From: an uncultured Clostridia bacterium
GTDB lineage: Bacteria > Bacillota > Clostridia > Lachnospirales > Anaerotignaceae
Length of the DNA: 35,891 nucleotides
Assembly (NCBI GenBank): GCA_944377425.1
Contig: CALWEX010000017.1
Coordinates: forward strand, 1-35,891
Reading direction: 5' to 3'
The position numbers were made by a program, and so were the translations under genes. The notes beneath the pieces were generated by a model. The model worked only from the letters and a program-made list of their open reading frames with translations. It was not told the origin of the DNA and did no database searches. This document shows positions 24,620-31,225 of the stretch, in pieces (the stretch's first letter is position 1; each line of letters starts with the position of its first letter).

Positions 24620-25099
24620 ATGAATATAAACATTGTCTGTGTAGGCAGACTAAAAGAAAAATATTGGACCGACGCTGTAAACGAATATGCTAAAAGGCTT
24701 GGAAGATATGCCAAAATTAAAATAATTGAGCTTAATGATGAAAAAGCGCCTGAAAACTTAAGCGATGCGCAGAAAATACAGGTAATGGAAAAAGAAGGCG
24801 ACAGAATACTTAAAAGTATCCCTTCTGGAAGTTTTGTTGTAACTCTTGAGATAGACGGCAAAAACATTAGCTCTGAGGAGTTAGCGAGCTTTATAAAAAA
24901 CAAAATGGTAAACGGCGTAAGCGACATGACTTTTGTTATAGGCGGTTCTTTGGGGCTTAGCAAAGAAGTTACAGGCAGGGCAGAATATCACTTGAGTTTT
25001 TCAAGAATGACTTTCCCGCACCAAATGGCAAGGGTAATGCTTCTTGAACAGATATACAGAGCAGAAAGAATAATCTGCAATGAACCATATCATAAATAA
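24620..25099 (+). CDS. rlmH: 23S rRNA pseudouridine-1915 N3-methyltransferase
   Basis: This 159-residue SPOUT methyltransferase modifies pseudouridine 1915 of helix 69 in the 70S ribosome using SAM. The knot motif [10 protein letters not shown] and C-terminal [20 protein letters not shown] through YHK are almost textbook. It is co-directional with walJ and 16 bases from the cupin gene. Confidence 0.97.
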   Translation: MNINIVCVGRLKEKYWTDAVNEYAKRLGRYAKIKIIELNDEKAPENLSDAQKIQVMEKEGDRILKSIPSGSFVVTLEIDGKNISSEELASFIKNKMVNGVSDMTFVIGGSLGLSKEVTGRAEYHLSFSRMTFPHQMARVMLLEQIYRAERIICNEPYHK

Positions 25100-25115
25100 T
25101 CAGGAGGTTAAAGAC

Positions 25116-25469
25116 ATGATTAAAAAAGCAGGCTCATTAAACAAAATTGAAATGAAAAACGCAAAAGGCGGTTTAAACAGCATTTTTGCCGACCTTATAC
25201 TTGAAGGCGATGAATTTACAAACGCTGGTAGACTTTTTAACTTTGTTACATTCCCTCCAAACTCATCTATGGGTTATCATGTACATGAGGGTGAAAGCGA
25301 AACTTATGTAATACTTAAAGGTCATGGAATTTACAATGACAACGGAACAGAAGTTGAGGTTTCAGCCGGAGATGTTACATACTGTGCTCCAGGCGAAGGA
25401 CATGGACTTTTAAACAACACGGATGAGGAGCTTGTTATTGTAGCTCTTATTATGTATGATAAAAGATAA
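25116..25469 (+). CDS. Small cupin-domain protein
   Basis: This 117-residue single-domain cupin has YHVHEGESETYVILKGHG as motif 1 (metal-binding His/Glu) and PGEGHGLLNN as motif 2, both complete. The protein should bind one divalent metal. Its substrate cannot be inferred. ATG 25116 has CAGGAGG nine bases upstream. It follows rlmH by 16 bases and ends at a strong terminator. Confidence 0.9.
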   Translation: MIKKAGSLNKIEMKNAKGGLNSIFADLILEGDEFTNAGRLFNFVTFPPNSSMGYHVHEGESETYVILKGHGIYNDNGTEVEVSAGDVTYCAPGEGHGLLNNTDEELVIVALIMYDKR

Positions 25470-25486
25470 TTAATAAACTTACTTTA

Positions 25487-25513
25487 AGGCGGGCAATAGC
25501 CCGCCTGTTTTAA
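25487..25513 (+). terminator. Terminator after the cupin gene
   Basis: AGGCGGGC at 25487-25494 pairs with GCCCGCCT at 25499-25506 around AATA, followed by TGTTTTAATTT. Confidence 0.92.
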
Positions 25514-25568
25514 TTTATTGGGCATTGGCTATAATATGCATGAGTACCTATTAAATGGAAGTGATTAT

Positions 25569-25946
25569 ATGATTTATTGGATTTACATGTTTATAATAGC
25601 TTTAATTATGCCTGTTATTATGATTATATTTGGAAATTTGTTTTTACATAGTACGCCTAAGGATATTAATATTTTTTGGGGCTATAGAACGCCTATGTCT
25701 GTAAAAAACATTCAAACATGGCGCTTTGCTCATAACTGCTGTGGAAAAATTTGGAGAAAATGGGGAGTAATAACTGGAATTGCTGCAATAATTATTATGA
25801 CATGTTTTATAGGTAAAAGCGAAAGCACTATAGGAGCGGTTTGTGGTATTTTAAGTGTAATAGAGCTGGTTATTGTTGTTGCTTCAATTTTTACTACAGA
25901 AAAAGAGCTGAGAAAGAATTTTGACAAAACGTGTACAAGGCGCTGA
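25569..25946 (+). CDS. SdpI-like membrane protein
   Basis: This 125-residue protein has three hydrophobic segments (about 3-25, 70-90, 92-110). The central GYRTPMSVKNIQTWRFAHNC motif is typical of the SdpI C-terminal domain. In Bacillus SdpI gives immunity against the SdpC toxin. Relatives lacking the N-terminal half, like this one, have no known toxin. I chose ATG 25569 because of GGAAGTG just upstream. The longer frame from 25518 would begin with a weak TTG. Confidence 0.75.
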   Translation: MIYWIYMFIIALIMPVIMIIFGNLFLHSTPKDINIFWGYRTPMSVKNIQTWRFAHNCCGKIWRKWGVITGIAAIIIMTCFIGKSESTIGAVCGILSVIELVIVVASIFTTEKELRKNFDKTCTRR

Positions 25947-25960
25947 ATTTTGAATACAGA

Positions 25961-25993
25961 AAAAGAGCTTGGAAAAAATCCAAGCTCTTTTTA
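25961..25993. terminator. Bidirectional terminator between convergent genes
   Basis: AAAAGAGCTTGG at 25961-25972 pairs with CCAAGCTCTTTT at 25980-25991. It separates the SdpI-like gene from the converging MATE gene and has A/T tracts on both sides. Confidence 0.92.
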
Positions 25994-26004
25994 AATATTT
26001 AAGT

Positions 26005-27402
26005 TTACGATTCCACAGCCTTTGACTGAGCTTTCTGCAAATCCTTTTTCCACCAGCCTTTTTTCTTTGTGTAGTAAAGGAAATAAACAATAAACAAAGA
26101 TGATGTTATTATCCACGAAAGCGGGAATGTAAAAAGTATTGTATGCAGTGTCTGATTTTTTGGTACAGCTATAGCAAGCCAAAGTACACGAGGTATGCAT
26201 ACACCGGATATAGCTAAAAGCATAGGTTTAAAGGAGTTACCTGTTCCACGCAGTGTACCTGAAAGCACTTCTATGCAGATATACCATATAAAGAACGGCG
26301 GAAGATAATGCATTATAATAACACCTATGCTTATAACTGTTGGGTCTGTTATAAACAGGCTTAAAAGATTGCTGCTGAATGTATACAGACAAAAACTTAT
26401 AAGCAGTGTGGCTACAAGAGCCATTATAAGACATTCTTTAACGCTTTTCATAACACGGTCTTTACGTCCGGCGCCATAGTTTTGTCCGGCGAATGTTGTC
26501 ATTGAAGTACCGAATGACGCGATTGTCATCCAGAATATGGTTTCTATTTTGCTGTATGTGCTCCAAGCGGCTACAGTATCTGTTCCCAAAAGGTTTACGT
26601 AAAACTGAAGGAGTATATTTGGTACATTAAACATAAGTGACTGTATGCCGGCAGGAAGGCCTACTCTTAACATTCTTATAAGAAGATTAAGACGGATTCC
26701 CAAGTGTGCCGGATATATTCTATAGCAGTCTTTTGATATAGCCAGTGTACCTATAGCCATAATAGCACTTATAAGCTGTGAAAGTATTGTAGCAAGTGCT
26801 GCACCGGCAACACCCATATTGCATACAACAACAAAGAATAAGTCAAGGCCTATATTTATAAAGCAAGTTATAATAAGGAATATAAGCGGCCTTTTTGAGT
26901 CGCCTACGGCACGGAGTACAGATGCACCCATATTATAAAGCATGTTAGGCACCATGCCTAAAAAGTATATCCTTAAGTAAGTAATTGAAAGGTCTATAAT
27001 ATCATCTGGTGTAGCTATGGCTCTTAAAATTGTAGGTGTAAGTAAAAAGCCTAATATACATACTACAAGGCCAAAAAGCGCTGAAAAAGTAATAGCGGTA
27101 TGCACAGAACGCTGAGTATGGATATAATTTTTTGCACCATAAAATTGTGCTATTATAACTGACGCTCCAGATGTTATACCTATTGAGAAATAAACTATAA
27201 CATCTATTATTTTGCCTGTCGAGCCGCCTACGGCTGAAAGTGCTTCTTTGCCCAAGTACCGGCCTACTATAACGGTGTCGGCCATATTATACATCTGCTG
27301 GAAAAAAGCGCCAAAAAGCAGTGGAAAGAAGAATATAAGCAGCTGCTTCCAAATGACGCCTTCGGTAATAGCATTGTTTTTAACTAATTTAGAGTTTTCC
27401 AT
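26005..27402 (-). CDS. MATE family efflux transporter (second copy)
   Basis: This 465-residue transporter has about twelve hydrophobic segments and the repeated MatE domain. The N-terminal FFFPLLFGAFFQQMYNMADT VIVGRYLGKEALSAVGGSTG region is a family hallmark. It has the NorM/DinF-like layout and is not closely similar to the MATE at 8565. The basic C-terminal tail (KKKGWWKKDLQKAQ) is cytoplasmic. AGGAGG precedes the ATG. It is monocistronic, with its own promoter upstream. Substrate unknown. Confidence 0.93.
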   Translation of the reverse strand: MENSKLVKNNAITEGVIWKQLLIFFFPLLFGAFFQQMYNMADTVIVGRYLGKEALSAVGGSTGKIIDVIVYFSIGITSGASVIIAQFYGAKNYIHTQRSVHTAITFSALFGLVVCILGFLLTPTILRAIATPDDIIDLSITYLRIYFLGMVPNMLYNMGASVLRAVGDSKRPLIFLIITCFINIGLDLFFVVVCNMGVAGAALATILSQLISAIMAIGTLAISKDCYRIYPAHLGIRLNLLIRMLRVGLPAGIQSLMFNVPNILLQFYVNLLGTDTVAAWSTYSKIETIFWMTIASFGTSMTTFAGQNYGAGRKDRVMKSVKECLIMALVATLLISFCLYTFSSNLLSLFITDPTVISIGVIIMHYLPPFFIWYICIEVLSGTLRGTGNSFKPMLLAISGVCIPRVLWLAIAVPKNQTLHTILFTFPLSWIITSSLFIVYFLYYTKKKGWWKKDLQKAQSKAVES

Positions 27403-27464
27403 AATTACCTGCCTCCTGATGACGGTAAAATATTAAATTTTGTTAACCTCAATCCCGTTTGATA

Positions 27465-27507
27465 ACTATACAATACAAAATATAAATATGCAATACATTG
27501 GTGTATT
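27465..27507 (-). promoter_or_regulatory. MATE promoter with candidate repressor palindrome
   Basis: On the minus strand TTGCAT (27493-27488) and TATAGT (27470-27465) are 17 bases apart. The palindrome AATACATTGGTGTATT at 27492-27507 overlaps the -35 end, and CAATACA occurs again at 27471-27477. No MarR or TetR gene lies next to it, so the regulator is unknown. Confidence 0.65.
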
Positions 27508-27749
27508 AAAATTTTAAGGGTTTTATTGCGTGTAAAATATTAAAAATTACATGACGTTATTTCACATTATTTGAATTACCAACATTTTAAATGGCTTTTT
27601 AACTACTCTTTTACGCACTTTACACAATAAAAACCCCGCTATGAGCTGTATAGAGAGTTATGCAAAAGTAAGGCATGAAAACAATAATATATGTAAAAAT
27701 GTACAAATGAAATATATTTAATTTGGTGAAAAATATTTCATAAAAACTA
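27508..27749. other. AT-rich non-coding stretch between the MATE promoter and the RNA locus
   Basis: No gene or strong hairpin is visible. The most ordered part, around 27636-27665, is a short run of C and G (AAAACCCCGCTATGAGC) without a clear stem. It separates two divergent promoters. Confidence 0.6.
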
Positions 27750-27778
27750 TTTACTTTTTGAAGACCCGATGATATAAT
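27750..27778 (+). promoter_or_regulatory. Candidate promoter of the large non-coding transcript
   Basis: TTTACT at 27750-27755 and a perfect TATAAT at 27773-27778 are 17 bases apart. Transcription would start near 27785. Confidence 0.6.
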
Positions 27779-27943
27779 AATAATCACAAAAGGGAAACAG
27801 ATTAATAAGCAGTTATAAATTTAAAGATATTAATTAATTTAATATCGGTTTATTTATTCCAAGCTTATTTAATCAGCTTTACATTTTAAAATACCTCAAA
27901 ATGTTAAGCCATTGTTTTTCTCTTAATCTAACTTAGGAAGGGG

Positions 27944-28045
27944 ATGTCTGCTATGGTAATGAGCGAAGAACCATACTCAATAAGTGAAACACAAATCCGC
28001 AGGTATGCTGTAGCAATAATGAGAGGCGGTAAGGTAACAGTTTAA
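27944..28045 (+). CDS. Short leader ORF in the non-coding transcript
   Basis: The ORF encodes 33 residues (or 30 from ATG 27953), MSAMVMSEEPYSISETQIRR followed by YAVAIMRGGKVTV. AGGAAGGGG lies directly before the first ATG, so ATG 27953 with a longer spacing is the better start. The stop codon is in the loop of a small hairpin (AACAG 28036-28040 with CTGTT 28047-28051). The peptide is soluble and resembles no family I know. It could be translated in its own right or act as a leader whose translation controls folding of the RNA behind it. Confidence 0.55.
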   Translation: MSAMVMSEEPYSISETQIRRYAVAIMRGGKVTV

Positions 28046-28865
28046 TCTGTTTATATCCCTGAGTTAAATCTAATATAATGTGTGGTTTTAAAATTTAATT
28101 TTAAGGCTGTACAATTAATTTGGTTATAAGTTTTCAGGCGGTATAGATAAGATTCAATTAATATTCTAAACCGCATGAATTGAAAATATAGTAAAATATA
28201 TAAGCTATAGCGCTTGTGGTAATACCTTAATACAAATAAAATTAACAAAGCTTTTTATTACAGGCGGAAGTTGAAAAAATATAAATTTCCCTTAGGATTA
28301 AGTTAAGGGCTGGCTTAAAAGTTAAAAGCCTTTAAAATAATTTGTTTATCACCTTAAAGAAGTGAAATTCAAATTACTGTAATATTTAAGCCAAGTTAAT
28401 AAGTATTAACAGGTATTGAGTTTAAAATTTAATAGAGATTACGAAGAATAGAACATTTTAACACTACTAAAAGTCAACCGTATAAAATAAAAATATAAGC
28501 ATGTAAACAAAGATTATTATGATTGCAAGAATATTATCTGCCGGATAATTTAAAACGGTTTACACTTTCGTTACAGAAGAAGTAGTTAGGAGCTAAGTGA
28601 ACGTTTAGTATTTACAAAGCGTTGATTAATTATAATTCAGTAAACCGAATGTATATGAAAAATGTTTGTTGGGGCGGATAAAGATTCTTAAGTTAATTAA
28701 ATAATTACCTTGCTTAGTTTAATATGGTACAGCTTTTAGCCAGATAAGAAATGAAAATTTCTTCGGCTCAAGCCGTATAAAAGCCTTAAATTATTAGATA
28801 ATATAGTAATATATAATTTTAGGCACGGCAGGGATTAACATAGATTAAACCTAAAAAAATATTAT

Positions 28866-28897
28866 GGCCATGGGATTAAAAACCCCATGGCTTTTTT
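28866..28897 (+). terminator. Terminator of the large RNA
   Basis: GCCATGGG at 28867-28874 pairs with CCCATGGC at 28884-28891, followed by six T. Confidence 0.92.
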
Positions 28898-28902
28898 ATA
28901 TT

Positions 28903-28929
28903 AAAAAAGGAACTCCATATATGAGTTCC
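28903..28929 (-). terminator. Terminator after the small membrane protein gene (minus strand)
   Basis: GGAACTC at 28909-28915 pairs with GAGTTCC at 28923-28929. On the minus strand six T follow. Confidence 0.85.
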
Positions 28930-28943
28930 ATAAATAATAAACA

Positions 28944-29183
28944 TTATTTAAAATATTTATTGATAAATAATTTTACAGCTAAAACAATAGCTATAATAAC
29001 AACAGTTACTACAGCGTAAAATATAATACTTGTATACCATGGGGCAGAAGTTACAGCATAAAATTCTGGATTGCGGCAAAAATCACCATACTGCCATATG
29101 CACTGGCCTATAAATACACCTATAAAGGCGCCTATTATGCAATTTAAAACACGGTTAAGCTGTTTTATAGTTACGCCACCCAA
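28944..29183 (-). CDS. Small two-TM membrane protein of unknown function
   Basis: The frame encodes up to 79 residues with two hydrophobic segments (LNRVLNCIIGAFIGVFIGQC and a C-terminal one, TSIIFYAVVTVVIIAIVLAV) and a short basic tail. I do not know a name for it. The start is uncertain. TTG 29183 is part of GGGTGG (29181-29176), which looks like the ribosome site. Seven bases after that site lies an in-frame ATA at 29168-29166, giving a product that starts at IKQLNRVLN. No ATG or GTG is available in that region. Confidence 0.65.
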   Translation of the reverse strand: MGGVTIKQLNRVLNCIIGAFIGVFIGQCIWQYGDFCRNPEFYAVTSAPWYTSIIFYAVVTVVIIAIVLAVKLFINKYFK

Positions 29184-29244
29184 TTTTTAAAATACATAAA
29201 ACAATTATTCAGACAACAGTAGAAATTTAAAAAATTAATATATG

Positions 29245-29619
29245 TTATTTTTCTATTATATATGACTGAAGGCTTTTTTTACAGCCGTTTTTTTCATAAA
29301 ATATTTCAGCTTCAGGCTGTGAGCCAAAATACAGCAAAGTAGGTGTGTTTTCTTTAGCAAGATTTAAAAGTTTACTGCCTATTCCATGTTTTTGATACTC
29401 ATGAAGAACAAGAAGTTCTGTAATTGTTCCAAAAAAATAACCATCGGTAAGAATACGAAGGCAGCCTACAAGTACACCGTTATTATAACATGTGATATTA
29501 ATTGTTTTAGATAAAGCCTCATGGGTCTTTTTTAAGTCATAACCGCCTTTCCATATTTTATTGGCAAAAGAAATAAAGTCTAATGCTTTAAGTTCTGTAT
29601 CATTTACTTTATAAATCAT
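29245..29619 (-). CDS. GNAT family N-acetyltransferase
   Basis: This 124-residue protein has the compact GNAT fold and the acetyl-CoA pyrophosphate loop QKHGIGSKLL (motif A). The motif B region YFGSQPEAEIFYEKNGCKK is also present. It probably acetylates a small amine. The substrate is not evident. AAAGAGGTAA lies before the ATG. It is 61 bases from the small membrane protein gene and may be co-transcribed with it. Confidence 0.9.
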   Translation of the reverse strand: MIYKVNDTELKALDFISFANKIWKGGYDLKKTHEALSKTINITCYNNGVLVGCLRILTDGYFFGTITELLVLHEYQKHGIGSKLLNLAKENTPTLLYFGSQPEAEIFYEKNGCKKSLQSYIIEK

Positions 29620-29700
29620 TTATTTTTACCTCTTTATTATAAATCAGCCTGAAATTAAAAGTATAAATATATTTTATCAGTCAATACAAAAAAATAAAAT

Positions 29701-29731
29701 AAAAAAGGCAGAGAATATTTAATTCTCTGCC
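29701..29731 (-). terminator. Terminator after the GldA-like dehydrogenase (minus strand)
   Basis: GGCAGAGAAT at 29707-29716 pairs with ATTCTCTGCC at 29722-29731. Reading the minus strand, six T follow. Confidence 0.9.
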
Positions 29732-29772
29732 TGAAAATGCTTTATAAGCTATAAGATATTATATTTTTAATA

Positions 29773-30867
29773 TCAGTGTGTTTTGTTGTATTCCTCAAGG
29801 TCAACAACTGCCTGATACATAAGCTCTTTTGTAATCTTGTAAGGTGAGCACTCGATATCGTATTTTGTAACTGCGCTGTCAAGAGCAGGGCCCATTTCCT
29901 CAAGTTTAACTTCCATATCTGCAAGTTTTGTAGGAAGACCGATTGACTTCATGAATTTATAAATTCTGTCAAGAAGTTCCATCTGTTTGTCCATCATAAG
30001 CATGCAGAGTACGCCGTAAGATACAACTTCACCATGAAGGTGTCTTTCTTCAATCTGTGGAAGAACTGTCATGCCGTAGAATATAGCGTGACCCATGTTA
30101 GAGTTGTATTTATAAGAATCGATAAGGTAAGATACCATACCGCTTGTAACTACTACTGCAAGAACAACCTGCTCAAGAGCAAATGATGTTTTGCCTTCTT
30201 TAACGCCGTCGTAAGCTTCTTTACCATACTGAAGAAGAGGCTCGCCTGTCATTTTGCTCATGCAAAGAGGAAGAGCGTCTTTCATAGCAAGCTCGGACTC
30301 ATGGCCTCTTGCTGAGAAAGGTACTTCTGTAAATTTAGCAAGTGTATCACCGATACCAGCCCAAAGATATATTGGAGGAGCCTGAGCGATTATGTCGAGG
30401 TTGATAAAGTTATGTATAGCTGGTCTTGGAGCGATAAATACGTCTTTCTGTACGCCGTTTGGATAGTACATAACGCCGATTGCTGTTGTAGAAGCACATG
30501 TTGCAGCAATAGTAGGGAATGTAAAGAAAGGTTTTCCTGTCTGGCTTGCTGTGCATTTAGCGCAGTCGATAGCTTTACCGCCGCCTACAGCAAAAATCAT
30601 GTCAGCGTTTTTAACTGTGTCAAGAGCTTTAAGTCTGTCTACGTTCTCGTATGATGCAACACCGCCGTACCACTCAAAACCGAGAATTTCAAGCTCTGAA
30701 TCCTTTACAGCCTCTGTAATGTATGGTTTTGCAGCTGCAAGAGCTTTCTCTCCACCTATAACAACGATGTTTTTACCATATCTTGAGCAGATAGGTACGA
30801 GCTGTTCATATGTCTCCTGTCCGTAGCCGACTGTATATCCGGCAAAAGTAACTGTTTGTACGCTCAT
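29773..30867 (-). CDS. Iron-containing (GldA-like) alcohol/glycerol dehydrogenase
   Basis: This 364-residue NAD-dependent dehydrogenase has the nucleotide-binding GGGKAID at 95-101. TFPTIAATCASTTAIGV is typical of the glycerol-dehydrogenase branch. Metal ligands are visible in order as Asp174 (GIGDTLAK), a His in NMGHAIFYG and a His in LHGEVVSYG. It oxidises a polyol or alcohol, or reduces the matching carbonyl. The substrate cannot be fixed by eye. Codons avoid ATA and TTA more than neighbours do and the gene is richer in G+C, which suggests high expression. AAGGAG precedes the ATG. It has its own promoter and terminator and is divergent from a sigma-54 activator. Confidence 0.93.
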   Translation of the reverse strand: MSVQTVTFAGYTVGYGQETYEQLVPICSRYGKNIVVIGGEKALAAAKPYITEAVKDSELEILGFEWYGGVASYENVDRLKALDTVKNADMIFAVGGGKAIDCAKCTASQTGKPFFTFPTIAATCASTTAIGVMYYPNGVQKDVFIAPRPAIHNFINLDIIAQAPPIYLWAGIGDTLAKFTEVPFSARGHESELAMKDALPLCMSKMTGEPLLQYGKEAYDGVKEGKTSFALEQVVLAVVVTSGMVSYLIDSYKYNSNMGHAIFYGMTVLPQIEERHLHGEVVSYGVLCMLMMDKQMELLDRIYKFMKSIGLPTKLADMEVKLEEMGPALDSAVTKYDIECSPYKITKELMYQAVVDLEEYNKTH

Positions 30868-30920
30868 TTATAACACTCCTTTGAATTTAATTTAACATAA
30901 TTAAACTATATGTTTATATT

Positions 30921-30949
30921 ATTATAATGCAAAGAGGTAAATATTTCAA
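30921..30949 (-). promoter_or_regulatory. Sigma-A promoter for the GldA-like dehydrogenase
   Basis: On the minus strand TTGAAA (30949-30944) and TATAAT (30926-30921) are 17 bases apart. No sigma-54-type -24/-12 element (GG, ten bases, GC) was found in the 358-base gap to the activator gene. Confidence 0.7.
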
Positions 30950-31225
30950 TTGTTAATTTAGATTAGAAGGTTTTTTAATAGAAACAATCTGTTTTTAAAT
31001 GCATATTACTCTGTTTAAAACCTATAAATTTTCAAATTTTTTGTTTATGTGGTATTTAAAATAATACAATACTGGTGTAAAATTAGTTTATAAGCTAAAT
31101 TTTGAGAAAATTTTAATGATATTAAATTAACAATAAATTATTTTTTAACATAAAAATTTCAGGCTGATGGTTAGGCCGCTTTACCATGTTTTTATATAAG
31201 CTATGCGGTTTTTACGGGGGATAGT

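Larger units (their letters stand above)
27785..28897 (+). ncRNA. Putative large structured RNA (~1.1 kb) with a short leader ORF
   Basis: This interval has a good promoter in front, a strong terminator at the end and almost no coding capacity (only one supported 33-codon ORF). It also has several paired segments. A three-way junction near the 3' end is the clearest: GCTTTTA (28732-28738) pairs with TAAAAGC (28778-28784). It encloses the hairpin AAGAAATGAAAATTTCTT (28746-28763, GAAA tetraloop) and, directly next to it, CGGCTCAAGCCG (28764-28775). A long helix CGGTTTAC/GTAAACCG joins 28556-28563 to 28640-28647. TTTTAGG/CCTAAAA pairs 28817-28823 with 28850-28856. Further up are CCCTTA/TAAGGG (28289-28309) and AAGGGAAA at the 5' end complementary to TTTCCCTT at 28286-28293. 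No match to tmRNA, RNase P, SRP RNA or a group I/II intron core was seen. It may belong to the large-RNA group (OLE, ROOL, GOLLD types) or be new. Function unknown. Confidence 0.6.

Noticed and set aside
28051-28248. 65-codon minus-strand ORF within the RNA region
   Set aside because: It has no ribosome site, an odd composition for a gene and lies against the structured transcript.
27785-28897. Group II intron, tmRNA or RNase P RNA as an explanation of the non-coding region
   Set aside because: No domain V (AGC...GAAA...GTTC), no tmRNA CCA end or tag frame and no RNase P core motif was found.
30868-31225. Sigma-54 promoter between the dehydrogenase and its divergent activator
   Set aside because: No GG-ten-bases-GC element was found; a sigma-A promoter is present instead.
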